NCBI GenBank assembly: GCA_002414905.1
Contig: DIAY01000212.1
Location: 30,914-94,913, forward strand
DNA length: 64,000 bases
From: Holophagales bacterium UBA5066
GTDB taxonomy: Bacteria; Acidobacteriota; Thermoanaerobaculia; UBA5066
Direction of reading: 5' to 3'
In this document: positions 42,757-52,762 of the stretch, piece by piece
How positions within the stretch are numbered: position 1 is the first letter of the stretch
How the letters are laid out: each line of letters opens with the position of its first letter
Notes under the pieces: model-generated
Seen by the model: the letters and a program-made list of their open reading frames with translations, nothing else
Database searches by the model: none
Told to the model about the DNA's origin: nothing
Translations under genes and position numbers: made by a program

Positions 42757-43973
42757 ACGTCGCGGTCGGCCTGATGGAGGGTCTCCCGGCGGTCGAGGTC
42801 GAGCTGCTCGGGGAGTTCACCGACCCGGCCGGCGTCCGGCTCACGCCCGGGCGGCGCCGGCTCGAGGCGGAAACGACGCTCGTTCCCTCCGACCCGGCCT
42901 CGTCCGCCTTCGCCTTCGACCACGTCACGATCGGCATCGGTTTCCACTGGGAGCGGAAGGAACGGCAGGTGTTTCGCGGAACCCTCCGCGTCCTTCGCCG
43001 TCTCGCGGGGCTGACGGTCGTCAACGACGTGACGCTCGAGGCGTACGTCGCGAGCGTGATCTCCTCGGAGATGAGCGCGACGTGCCCGGTCGAGCTCCTG
43101 AAAGCCCATGCCGTCATCTCGCGCAGCTGGCTGAAAGGGCCGGCCGCGGCCGGGGTCGCGTCGCCGCCGACAACCGCGTCCGGCGAGATCCTTCGCTGGT
43201 ACGGCCGCGAGGCGCACCCCGACTTCGAGGTCTGTGCCGACGACCACTGCCAGCGCTACCAGGGGATCACAAAGGCCGTCTCGCCCGCCGTCGCCGCCGC
43301 CGTTGACGCCACCGCGGGCGAGATGCTCCGCTTCGGCGGTGCGATCTGCGACACGCGCTTCTCCAAGTGCTGCGGCGGACTCACCGAACGCTACGACACG
43401 GCGTGGGACGACCAGGAGATTCCCTACCTCGTCTCGTTCTCCGACGGCCTGACGGAGCCGGTCCCCGCGGATCTCGACCGTTTCATTCGCTCGAGTCCGC
43501 CGGCTTTCTGCAACACGACCGACGCGGCCCTCCTCGCCCGCATCCTTCCCGGCTTCGACCAGGAAACCCGCGACTTCTTCCGTTGGACCGTCTCGTACGA
43601 GGGGGAGGAGCTGGGCGAGCTCGTCGCCTCCCGTCTCGGCGTTGACCTCGGGCCAGTCGTGGCCCTGGAGCCCCTCGCGCGCGGCCCCTCGGGACGGATC
43701 TTCCGCCTCCGGATCACGGGCGAGCGCGGCACGCTCGTCGTCGGCAAGGAGCTCGAGATCCGGCGCTCTCTCTCCCGCTCGCACCTCTACAGCTCGGCGT
43801 TCGTCGTCGACCGCGACGCGGCCGGCCGCTTCGTCCTGACCGGCGCGGGCTGGGGGCACGGCGTCGGCCTCTGCCAGATCGGGGCGGCGGTGATGGCGGA
43901 GCGGGGATACGGCTACCGCGAGATCCTCGCGCACTACTACCCGGGGACGATGGTCGGACGACAGGAATACTGA
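42750..43973 (+). CDS. SpoIID/LytB-domain protein without signal peptide
   Basis: A 407-residue protein. The SpoIID lytic-transglycosylase core is clear: SSEMSATCPVELLKAHAVISRSW with the catalytic Glu (about residue 104), the zinc-site segment VCADDHCQRYQG, the Gly-rich CCGGLTERYDTAWD and the C-terminal GAGWGHGVGLCQIGA ... EILAHYYPGT. The N-terminal ~90 residues (AVEVELLGEF, VTIGIGFHWERKE) match the Bacteroidetes-type SpoIID proteins I recall beside DUF4922. It starts MLNVAVGLMEG with no hydrophobic leader, so it seems cytoplasmic, odd for a peptidoglycan-acting domain. Last gene of the four-gene operon. Confidence 0.83.
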   Translation: MLNVAVGLMEGLPAVEVELLGEFTDPAGVRLTPGRRRLEAETTLVPSDPASSAFAFDHVTIGIGFHWERKERQVFRGTLRVLRRLAGLTVVNDVTLEAYVASVISSEMSATCPVELLKAHAVISRSWLKGPAAAGVASPPTTASGEILRWYGREAHPDFEVCADDHCQRYQGITKAVSPAVAAAVDATAGEMLRFGGAICDTRFSKCCGGLTERYDTAWDDQEIPYLVSFSDGLTEPVPADLDRFIRSSPPAFCNTTDAALLARILPGFDQETRDFFRWTVSYEGEELGELVASRLGVDLGPVVALEPLARGPSGRIFRLRITGERGTLVVGKELEIRRSLSRSHLYSSAFVVDRDAAGRFVLTGAGWGHGVGLCQIGAAVMAERGYGYREILAHYYPGTMVGRQEY

Positions 43974-44161
43974 TTTCGGCCGAAGGCTTGCGGAGAGCCA
44001 GGAAGAGATCCGAGTACGGTATTCGGCCTTCGCGATCAGGAAGAAGTGGGAAAGCGGGAATCTCGTCGGCAGCGGGAGGCGGGGCGCTTCCCGATTCGCC
44101 GTGCACCGCGGGCCAGGAGGCGCGATCGGAGGGTCCTCCGCTCCTGAGCGTCGGCCGGCCC

Positions 44162-44953
44162 TCAGGCCTGAAGGTGCGCGGGCAGCTCCCGTGCGACCCG
44201 GCGGGTCGCTTCGCGGCGAGCCGTCAGCGTGGCGGCGGCATAGGGGTCGTCGTAGAACGCGGCCCACAGGCCCAGAGCGGTTTCGGAAGCGTCCGGGTCG
44301 TCGGGCTTCATGGCGTCGAGGTCGACGACGAGATGCTCGGAGGTGTCGTCGTCGGAGGCGAGGAAGTCGAGGGCGACCTGGGAGCAGGGGCAGTCCGGCG
44401 CCAGGCACCAGAAATCGACGATCCAGTACTTTCTCCCTCCGACGAGGACCGACAGGTCCCACCGGCTCGGGAAGATCTCGAGAAAGGGGACCATCGCCTC
44501 CAGGTCGATGCTGCTCCAGTCGGATTCCTTCCACTCGTCCTGGTCTTCCTGTTTCCGCCCGCGTCGCCATCTCTCCTGGAGCAGCTCGAGCGTCTCGCCC
44601 TGGACGAGCCGGCGGAGCCGGGCGAGAAGGGTCTCTGCCTCGCTTCCGGGCTCGGGGGCGGTCTCGACGGCGAGCTCGCCCGACTCGACGTCGAGCAGGG
44701 CCTGCAGCGGTTCGCCTTCTCCTTCTTCAATCTGGCCGTCGACGAGATAGAGCGGCTGGGCGAGCAGCTCCACCTCGTGGCAAGGGCATTCGGTCCCGGT
44801 GCAGCTGGCCGTGTCGAGGGCGACGATCGCGGCCGGCGTGCCGTCCGCCGGCTTCTCGCGCAGGACAAGCCTCTCCCCGTCGTCGAACGTTCGTTCGAAG
44901 CCGATCGTCTCTTCGGAATCCACGGACGGCGCGTTCTCTTCGTGGGTCGTCAT
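44162..44953 (-). CDS. Hypothetical protein with paired CPC (SEC-C-like) motifs
   Basis: A 263-residue acidic, soluble protein. Two similar Cys-rich spots occur: ASCTGTECPCHEVELL near residue 50 and CLAPDCPCSQVALDFL near 190. They look like repeats of one fold and could bind metal, resembling SEC-C-type CxC motifs without the usual HC tail. The middle has a KQEDQDEWKESDW region. The frame extends to 45049, but ATG 44953 has a Shine-Dalgarno (GAGG). Unknown family. It converges with the SpoIID gene; the 188 nt between them show no clear terminator. Confidence 0.7.
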   Translation of the reverse strand: MTTHEENAPSVDSEETIGFERTFDDGERLVLREKPADGTPAAIVALDTASCTGTECPCHEVELLAQPLYLVDGQIEEGEGEPLQALLDVESGELAVETAPEPGSEAETLLARLRRLVQGETLELLQERWRRGRKQEDQDEWKESDWSSIDLEAMVPFLEIFPSRWDLSVLVGGRKYWIVDFWCLAPDCPCSQVALDFLASDDDTSEHLVVDLDAMKPDDPDASETALGLWAAFYDDPYAAATLTARREATRRVARELPAHLQA

Positions 44954-45074
44954 CTCGCTGTTCCTCTGTTTCTGCAAGCCGCGGCCGGCGTTTCCGCAAT
45001 CCAGGACGTGGGGACCTTCGCCGTCGCGCCGCGTGAAGGATAGATCCACGCCGCGGTGAGAGGGTCTCCCGGGG

Positions 45075-45908
45075 TCAGGCCCCGGTCAGGCTCACGGCGA
45101 TCAGCGTCTGGCCGAGGTAGTACGCGGGGAGGCCGACGAGCTTGTTGGCGAAGGAGGGGCGGGAGAACCGTTCCCGTGCCACCAGAAGGTCGGACGCGGC
45201 GACGAGAGTGACTCCGGCGGCGAGCGACCAGCTTGAGGAGGTGGCTCCGGCCGCGATTCCGGAGGCGGACATCGTCACCAGAACGAGGACGTAGGTGGCG
45301 ACCGGCAGACGAAGTCCCTCCGGCAGGCGCGGTCGAAGCGCGTGCCAGGCAGCCAGGCCCGCGAGGCCGAAAAGGCCGCCCGAGACGAGGATCGCCGGAC
45401 CCGTGCCCGCTCCGTGCAGGAGGAAGGCCACGGAATAGCAGGCGTGGGCAGCGGCGAAGCATGCGAGGCCGGCGAGAAAGGAGCGCGGGAGCGGGAGGGA
45501 CAGGGCGATGTCTCCCGCGGCCGAAAGCAGGAGGGCGGCGAGAGCGAGGCGGGTCCAGGACGAGCCGGTGGCGCCGGCTGCCAGGGCCGTCCCGACGAAG
45601 GCGAGCGAGGCCACGGCCTTGCTGGCGAGGTAGGCGCGTGGCGCCGCTCTGCGGTAGGAGAAGAGCGCCCCCGCCAGGCCGATACCGGTGAACGCAACGA
45701 AGACCGTGAGCGCAGCGGGCTTCTGTCGTGAGGCTCCGGCCGCGCCCGCAAGCGCGTCCCGGTTCCGACGGTCGGCAGGCGTCACCTGGTTGCGTGCGTC
45801 CGGGAGGCCCGCCGTCGGGTGAGCGATCACGCGATCCGTGGCGTTCGCGGAGGCACACGTGGAGAGCACCCAGAGAGCCAGGAGGCAAACGAGACGCTTC
45901 ACCCGCAT
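45075..45908 (-). CDS. YhhN-family (lysoplasmalogenase-like) membrane protein
   Basis: A 277-residue membrane protein with seven to eight hydrophobic segments. The YhhN hallmarks are RAYLASKAVASLAFVGTAL, LLLSAAGDIALSLP, FLAGLACFAAAHACYSVAFL and the late VAASDLLVARERFSRPSFANKLVGLPAYYLGQTLIA. Known relatives (TMEM86) hydrolyse lysoplasmalogens. A signal-like N-terminus (MRVKRLVCLLALWVLSTCASA) precedes a ~45-residue soluble stretch not usual in the family. It lies downstream of the MBL-fold gene on the same strand. Confidence 0.85.
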   Translation of the reverse strand: MRVKRLVCLLALWVLSTCASANATDRVIAHPTAGLPDARNQVTPADRRNRDALAGAAGASRQKPAALTVFVAFTGIGLAGALFSYRRAAPRAYLASKAVASLAFVGTALAAGATGSSWTRLALAALLLSAAGDIALSLPLPRSFLAGLACFAAAHACYSVAFLLHGAGTGPAILVSGGLFGLAGLAAWHALRPRLPEGLRLPVATYVLVLVTMSASGIAAGATSSSWSLAAGVTLVAASDLLVARERFSRPSFANKLVGLPAYYLGQTLIAVSLTGA

Positions 45909-46071
45909 CGCGTCGCGGATCGTCTCATCGACCGTTCCCCTCCCTTGTGAGTTCGGCGCTCGCGGCTCTGTCGCGTGGGCCTGGGCGCGTTCCTCGGCTT
46001 GCCGCGCACGACGTTGGAACGGGCGCCGTAGTCGCCCGGGCTCTGCCGGCGGGAGAAGAAGTGGGTCGTCC

Positions 46072-46968
46072 CTAGGCTCGAGCCGCGTTTCTCCAGTAGC
46101 GCATCAGCCCGGTCACGTTCATCGCGAACGGCAGCGCGTAGCCGTACTCCGCAAGGCCCTCCTCCGAGACACCCGCCGCGCGGAGCCGCCCCGTGAGCCA
46201 CGCCACGAACTCGGGAACGATCGCGGCCTCGTCCTTTCCCTCGTCCATCCGGGACTTCACCCACTCCGCCCAGGCCGCCAGCTCGACCTCGAGGGCATCG
46301 AGGTGCTCCTCCACGTCGTCGAACCGGTCGAAGTGCGTCGGGTAGAGCGCCGCGGGTTTCAGCTCGCGTAGCCGTGCGAGCGAAGCCCGCCAGACCGGGA
46401 GGTCGATGTCGGGAGGAGGCGTCGGCGGGAGGACCGGCCCGCCCGCGACCCTCACCCCGCCGACGTCGCCCGTGAAGGCGAGGCCATCGACGACATAGGC
46501 GTTGTGGTGGATCGCGTGCCCGGGTGTCGCGACGACGAGAACCTCGGCACCTCCGACGCGAAGGACCTGGCCATCTTCCGTCACCCGAAGCCTCTCGGGA
46601 GGAATCGGCTCCAGCGTCCCCCAGAGCTCGTCCATCTTCTCCGCGTAGATTCGCGTCGCCGAGGCGAGGAGCTTCGACGGGTCGGCCAGGTGCGGCGCCC
46701 CCCTCGGGTGAACGTGGACCGTCGCACCTTCCATCGCCATCCGCCACGCCCCGCCGGCGTGGTCGAGGTGGATGTGGGTGAGAAAGACCGTCTTCACGTC
46801 CCGCGGCGAGAGGCCGTGCCGGGCGAGGCCGGAGACGAGGTTCGGGAAGGTCGAGTCGGGTCCCGTCTCGACGAGCGCGGCCTCGCCGTTGGACTCGATG
46901 AGATAGGACGCCGTCGTCCGCTGCCGGCCGAGACCGAGGTCGAGCGTGTGGATCTTCGTCGTGCTCAC
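46072..46968 (-). CDS. MBL-fold metallo-hydrolase
   Basis: A 298-residue metallo-beta-lactamase-fold hydrolase. The zinc site HIHLDHAGG (about residues 64-72) is intact. Downstream His residues are in VVATPGHAIHHNAY, and an Asp in VDGLAFTGDVGGV. The C-terminal helix-rich extension (YPTHFDRFDDVEEHLDALEVEL) is like that of the MBL subfamily with a C-terminal dimerisation region. The substrate is unknown. ATG at 46968. It is the first gene of a two-gene unit with yhhN, 163 nt apart. Confidence 0.9.
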   Translation of the reverse strand: MSTTKIHTLDLGLGRQRTTASYLIESNGEAALVETGPDSTFPNLVSGLARHGLSPRDVKTVFLTHIHLDHAGGAWRMAMEGATVHVHPRGAPHLADPSKLLASATRIYAEKMDELWGTLEPIPPERLRVTEDGQVLRVGGAEVLVVATPGHAIHHNAYVVDGLAFTGDVGGVRVAGGPVLPPTPPPDIDLPVWRASLARLRELKPAALYPTHFDRFDDVEEHLDALEVELAAWAEWVKSRMDEGKDEAAIVPEFVAWLTGRLRAAGVSEEGLAEYGYALPFAMNVTGLMRYWRNAARA

Positions 46969-47025
46969 GTCCCGATACTGCTCGAACCCGGCCTCCTCCG
47001 CCAGACGGCGGACGGAGCCCGTCCT

Positions 47026-47328
47026 TTACTCGAGGCGAACACTTCCCTCGCCCTTCAGGTCGACCCGGATTCGCAGGTCGCTGGCGGGGCGTCCGCCGGT
47101 TCCGTCGTACGTGCTGCACGGCAGGATGAGCAGCAATCCCCGGCTGGCGTCGTAGCTCGCCTTCAGCTTCGCCCAGTCGATTCCGTAGAACCCCATGGGG
47201 CTGCCCCCTTCCGGAGCGCTCGCCCGGCTCACCGCCACACATCTCGAGCCGATGGATTCCTCGGGAAGGAACACGAGGACGTGCAGGCTGCCCGAGACCG
47301 GCTCGCCGTCGGTGTCGACGAGCGGCAA
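47026..47328 (-). CDS. Small hypothetical protein
   Basis: A 100-residue open frame starting with TTG, without a clear Shine-Dalgarno. It reads as a plausible beta-rich fragment (GEPVSGSLHVLVFLPEESIG, then GFYGIDWAKLKASYD and ASDLRIRVDLKGEGSVRLE), so amino-acid composition favours real coding over a shadow. I do not recognise the family. It may be a short protein or the 3' end of a decayed gene. Surrounding positions 46969-47025 and 47329-47517 show no other gene. Confidence 0.45.
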   Translation of the reverse strand: MPLVDTDGEPVSGSLHVLVFLPEESIGSRCVAVSRASAPEGGSPMGFYGIDWAKLKASYDASRGLLLILPCSTYDGTGGRPASDLRIRVDLKGEGSVRLE

Positions 47329-47517
47329 GGAGTTCTGTCGTGATCTTCAGCGGCAAGGAGGCAGGCTTCGGTCTTCCATCCTGCGAACAGCGAGCGGAGC
47401 GCAAAATGCAAATCAGACCCCATCCCTGACGAGTTGCGCGTGGGGACGGTGCGACTCATCCATCGCGGGCTGGCCGCGTTCTCCCCGGGGAGGACCGCGA
47501 CCTGCGCGTGAGCGCGG

Positions 47518-48711
47518 TCAGTCGTCGTCGTGCGGAATGTCGACCGGCTGGGCGGTCGCCCATCCGATCGCGGCGGGGATCGCCTCCGGTGAGAGGCCCT
47601 TCCAGTAGACGGTCCAGGCGGGGACGCGCATGAGGCCTTCGCAGAGCTTCGCGTACCACTCGCTGATCGGGTTCAGACGCCGGGCGCGCCAGAAGACGAC
47701 GGGGACCTCGGGGATGACGGCCTCCCAGAGGTCGCGTGCGATCCCCTCCCCCTGCGCCTCCGCGGAGACGGCGAACTTCGTCAGATAGGCGCCGAGCGGA
47801 GTTTCCTCGAGGATGACGCAGCCGCGGTAACCCTCCTCGACGTAGACGCGGCTCGGCGTCCTCCCGAAGAAGGCGTCGGCCGGCGGCCGTCCGAAGCTCG
47901 ACGCGAGGAGCCCGCGGAGCCTCGGCACGTCGACGCCCGCCCAGCCGTCGTGACGGGTGATTCGCGCCCCACGGCGCAGGAGCGTGCCGGCCCCCTTCAC
48001 CGTGAAGAGTTCCCGGAGGACGTTCAGGGGCGACGTGACGGCGACCGTGAACGACGGGGGAGCGGCCTCTTCGCAGAGCCGTCGGGCGCCCTCGAGGATG
48101 AGGGCCTCCTTCCGCGAGAGCTCCCCGCTCGAAAGGAGCGCGGGGACGTCCGTCGTCAGGTTGACGATCGGGACGAGGATGCCTCTCTGGCGAAGGCCGC
48201 CCGGGCGGTGGAGGAAGAGGAGCTTGCGGGCCTGAAGCTCGCCGAGGAGAGTCCCGAGCCGGTCGAGCCGGTCGCCCGGGGCCTCGCTGCCGGCCGGCTC
48301 GAAGACGACGACGGGAACCGCGCCGCTCCTCACGCAGAGGGTGACGCGGGTGGCGAGGTTGCGCCTCCTCGCGCGGAGCACCTCGACGCGGAGCCCCTCG
48401 TTCTCGAGGTGCCGTCTTAGCGAACGGGCGTGGAGCACGGCGTCGGCGGGCTGGAATATGCCGAGGACGACGGTGGGGAAGAGGTCGAGCGCCGCGAGGA
48501 ACTTCAGGTCCTGGACGACGGCGTCGGCCGCACCGGCCATGACGTTCGCGTCGATCGCGATCGCTGCGAACTGCTCCCGCGGTCGCGCGCGGAACAGATC
48601 GAGGTAGAGCCGCGCTTCCGAGGGACGGCCGGTGCTCTCCAGGAAGCGGAGGACGACGTCCTGGGGTGCGAGTTTCGCGGGAAGGGCGGGCGTTGGGTGG
48701 TCGAGGGGCAT
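47518..48711 (-). CDS. N-acetylglutamate synthase/kinase-like protein with DUF619 NAT domain
   Basis: A 397-residue protein. The N-terminal ~230 residues form an amino-acid-kinase-like fold (FAAIAIDANVMAGAADAVVQDLKFLAALDLFPTVVLG). The C-terminal ~130 residues match the vertebrate-like DUF619 acetyltransferase of NAGS: AYLTKFAVSAEAQGEGIARDLWEAV, VVFWRARRLNPISEWYAKLCEGLMRV and WTVYWKGL. Such proteins make N-acetylglutamate in arginine biosynthesis. The kinase part lacks a clear early Gly-rich loop and may be non-catalytic. ATG at 48711 used; its ribosome site is weak. No arg genes are nearby. It lies 37 nt downstream of rtcB. Confidence 0.75.
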   Translation of the reverse strand: MPLDHPTPALPAKLAPQDVVLRFLESTGRPSEARLYLDLFRARPREQFAAIAIDANVMAGAADAVVQDLKFLAALDLFPTVVLGIFQPADAVLHARSLRRHLENEGLRVEVLRARRRNLATRVTLCVRSGAVPVVVFEPAGSEAPGDRLDRLGTLLGELQARKLLFLHRPGGLRQRGILVPIVNLTTDVPALLSSGELSRKEALILEGARRLCEEAAPPSFTVAVTSPLNVLRELFTVKGAGTLLRRGARITRHDGWAGVDVPRLRGLLASSFGRPPADAFFGRTPSRVYVEEGYRGCVILEETPLGAYLTKFAVSAEAQGEGIARDLWEAVIPEVPVVFWRARRLNPISEWYAKLCEGLMRVPAWTVYWKGLSPEAIPAAIGWATAQPVDIPHDDD

Positions 48712-48748
48712 GGAGACGGGAGGATACGGAGTTTCGGAACCGGCCGGT

Positions 48749-49975
48749 TCAGCCCTTGACGCAGACGACCTGGTGGAGCGTGTGGAGGATCTCCACGAGG
48801 TCCCTCTGCGCTGCCATGACGGCGTCGATCGACTTGTAGGCGCCGGGCGTCTCGTCGAGCACGTCGGCGTCCTTGCGGCATTCCACGCCCGCCGTCGCTC
48901 GCGCGTGATCCTCGAGCGTGAAGCGGCGCCGGGCCTCGGAGCGCGACATCGCCCTCCCCGCACCGTGGCTGCAGCTGCAGAAGCTCTCGGGGTTTCCGAG
49001 GCCGCGGACGATGTACGAGCGGGCGCCCATGCTGCCGGGGATGACGCCGAGGTCTCCCACCCGCGCCCTCACCGCCCCCTTGCGTGTCACGAAGACGTCC
49101 CGGCCGTAGTGGTGCTCGCGCTCGACGTAGTTGTGGTGGCAATTCACCGCGACGAGCCCCGCCTCGAATGGCCGGAGGCCTGGCACCGAGCGCAGCGCGG
49201 CGAGGATGCTGTCCATCATGAGCCGCCGGTTGCACAGCGCGAACTCCTGCGCCCACCCGACCGCCTCGACATAGTCGTCGAAGTGCACCGTCCCCTCGGG
49301 GAGATAGGCGAGGTCGGCGTCGGGGAGGTTGATGAAGTGACTGCGCATCTCCTCTTTTGCGAGGTCGATGAAGTAGGTCCCGATCCGGTTGCCGATTCCG
49401 CGCGACCCGCTGTGGAGGACGACCCAGACCGACCCGGTCTCGTCGAGGCAGACCTCGATGAAGTGGTTGCCGGTGCCAAGCGTCCCGAGGTGCGAGACGT
49501 GGTTCGCCTTCCGGACGGCGGGGTGACGGTCGGCGAGCGACTCGTATCGCGGGGAGAGCGCGGCCCACGCCTGAAGGACGCGCTCCGGTGGATCGCCCCA
49601 GGCGCCCTGGTCGTTCCTCCCACCCCTCTCGGTGCGGCCGTGCGGGACCGCCGCCTCGATCGCGAGGCGCACGGCGTGGAGGTTGTCCGGGAGATCGTTT
49701 CCGGTCAGGTCCGTCCTGATCGCCATCATCCCGCAGCCGATGTCGACGCCGACGGCGGCCGGGATGATCGCGCCGAACGTCGGAATGACGCTCCCGATCG
49801 TGGCCCCTTTCCCGAGGTGGACGTCGGGCATCGCCGCCACCCATTTGTGGATGAACGGCAGGCTGCCGAGGTTCTGGAGCTGCTTGCGGGCCTCGGGCTC
49901 GAACGGCACGCCCCGCGTCCAGGCCTTGATGGGGACGCCCTTCGTTTCGATGACGTCGTAGTGGCGTTCGGTCAT
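48749..49975 (-). CDS. rtcB: RNA-splicing/repair ligase RtcB
   Basis: Joins 2',3'-cyclic-phosphate (or 3'-phosphate) and 5'-OH RNA ends using GTP and Mn2+. The 408-residue protein is the shorter bacterial RtcB form. Seen are MPDVHLGKGATIGSV, the metal-binding VGVDIGCGMMAIRT, GTLGTGNHFIEV, VLHSGSRGIGN, NCHHNYVERE, IPGSMGARSYIVRG and the guanylylated-His motif CSCSHGAGRAMSR. No archease or RtcA is next to it. The upstream 361 nt to the divergent gene are gene-free. Confidence 0.95.
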   Translation of the reverse strand: MTERHYDVIETKGVPIKAWTRGVPFEPEARKQLQNLGSLPFIHKWVAAMPDVHLGKGATIGSVIPTFGAIIPAAVGVDIGCGMMAIRTDLTGNDLPDNLHAVRLAIEAAVPHGRTERGGRNDQGAWGDPPERVLQAWAALSPRYESLADRHPAVRKANHVSHLGTLGTGNHFIEVCLDETGSVWVVLHSGSRGIGNRIGTYFIDLAKEEMRSHFINLPDADLAYLPEGTVHFDDYVEAVGWAQEFALCNRRLMMDSILAALRSVPGLRPFEAGLVAVNCHHNYVEREHHYGRDVFVTRKGAVRARVGDLGVIPGSMGARSYIVRGLGNPESFCSCSHGAGRAMSRSEARRRFTLEDHARATAGVECRKDADVLDETPGAYKSIDAVMAAQRDLVEILHTLHQVVCVKG

Positions 49976-50336
49976 GGCGATCCTCGACCTCGGCGGACAG
50001 GCTGCCGCCGGGGTCAGCTCAGTTTCTCCGGAAACAGGGGCGAGGTCTCATCACTTGGCAGGTGTTGTGAATTTCACCGGCCCCGACACCTTGATCTTCA
50101 GACTCTCTGTACGGGTATAACCATTTTGTTGTCAGTGGTTTAGTCGGCATTGCTCGCATATTCCGGTCGTTGAGGAGTTCACCAGCGCGCGTCCTGTCAT
50201 AACGAACATTCGGATGAGCTAAAACACTATAAACAATAGGTTTATGTGCATTTTCGGGTGTGTGGCAACGACCTTGCAATGTCTTCTGGTGAAACGGGGC
50301 CGAGAGAAACCGGACGCACCCCGCAGGAGGTTCCAA
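49976..50336. other. Gene-free, lower-GC divergent intergenic region
   Basis: 361 nt between rtcB and the GcvH-like gene, visibly richer in A/T than the rest of the window, notably 50115-50260. It contains a small inverted repeat (ATAAAC 50229-50234 and GTTTAT 50240-50245). It presumably carries the promoters of both divergent genes. I found no convincing ORF or RNA gene here. Confidence 0.6.
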
Positions 50337-51020
50337 ATGGTCGCACTTCTCGTAATCCTCACCATCGTTCTGGCGCTCACCGTCGACAGCTTCGTTCTGG
50401 CCCGCCAGCGCCGGACGGCTCCCGTCGAGGCGCTTGCGCCGATCGTGGCGATGAAGGTGCCCCAGCCTCCCCAGGGCGTCTTCCTCGATACGGCCCACAC
50501 CTGGCTGCGCATCACCAGCGACGGCCGCCTCCGCGTCGGCATCGACGACTTCCTCGCCGAGGCCGTCGGACAGATCGACCGGGTCGAAGTCCCACCGCAG
50601 GGGACGACGATCGAGCGCGGCAGCCCCCTTCTCACCCTCTTCGTAAAGGGCCGCAAGCTCGTCATCCCCTCTCCCGCCAGCGGTACCGTCATGTCGGCCA
50701 ACGACAAGACCCAGCGCGACCCCTCCGCCGTCCTGCGCGACCCCTACGGCGCCGGCTGGCTCGCCTCGATCTGGACCCGCGACCACCACGCCGCGATCAG
50801 CTCTCTTCGCATCGGTGCCGCCGCGACCCACTTCCTGCGCGACGAGCTCCACCGCCTCGCCGACTTCATGGTCCCCTCCCAGGAGATGGCCAGCGTCCCC
50901 GTCATGGCCGACGGCGGCCTCCCCGGTCAGGGCGCCGCAGCCCGCCTCGACGACAAGGCCTGGGAGAGCTTCTCCCGCGAGTTCGTCAACGCCCCCGAAG
51001 AGAAGACCCCGAACGCCTGA
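50337..51020 (+). CDS. Membrane-anchored glycine-cleavage-H-like protein
   Basis: A 227-residue protein. Residues 2-22 are a hydrophobic anchor (VALLVILTIVLALTVDSFVLA). Residues 52-150 match the GcvH lipoyl-carrier fold: HTWLRITSDGRLRVGIDDFLAEAVGQIDRVEVP, then GTTIERGSPLLTLFVKGRKLVIPSPASG and the closing DPYGAGWLASI. The lipoyl Lys of GcvH (in ESVKA) would align with K104 or K107 (FVKGRKL), but the ESV context is lost, so lipoylation is uncertain. The ATG at 50337 has AGGAGG 6 nt upstream. No other gcv genes are nearby. Role unknown. Confidence 0.82.
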   Translation: MVALLVILTIVLALTVDSFVLARQRRTAPVEALAPIVAMKVPQPPQGVFLDTAHTWLRITSDGRLRVGIDDFLAEAVGQIDRVEVPPQGTTIERGSPLLTLFVKGRKLVIPSPASGTVMSANDKTQRDPSAVLRDPYGAGWLASIWTRDHHAAISSLRIGAAATHFLRDELHRLADFMVPSQEMASVPVMADGGLPGQGAAARLDDKAWESFSREFVNAPEEKTPNA

Positions 51021-51039
51021 ACCTCCTCCTGCCCGTTTC

Positions 51040-51074
51040 AGGCCCCGGCCGCCGAGAGGCGTCCGGGGCCTTTT
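51040..51074 (+). terminator. Rho-independent terminator after the GcvH-like gene
   Basis: A 9-bp stem (51040-51048 with 51063-51071) with a 14-nt loop, followed by TTTT, 19 nt after the stop codon. It also lies ahead of the convergent phosphoglucomutase stop. Confidence 0.8.
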
Positions 51075-51121
51075 GCTTCCTCCGCGATCTCCGGCAGCTG
51101 CGCGCGCCGCCGCTCTGCTTT

Positions 51122-52762
<1,641 letters not shown>

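Noticed and set aside
50050..50125. Minus-strand 24-codon stretch (ending SLKIKVSGPVKFTTPAK, stop) resembling a protein C-terminus
   Set aside because: It is preceded at once by an in-frame stop and is too short to assign; at most a trace of an older gene, not supportable as a feature.
50229..50245. 6-bp inverted repeat ATAAAC/GTTTAT upstream of the GcvH-like gene
   Set aside because: Too short to call an operator by itself in an A/T-rich stretch; only noted in the region entry.
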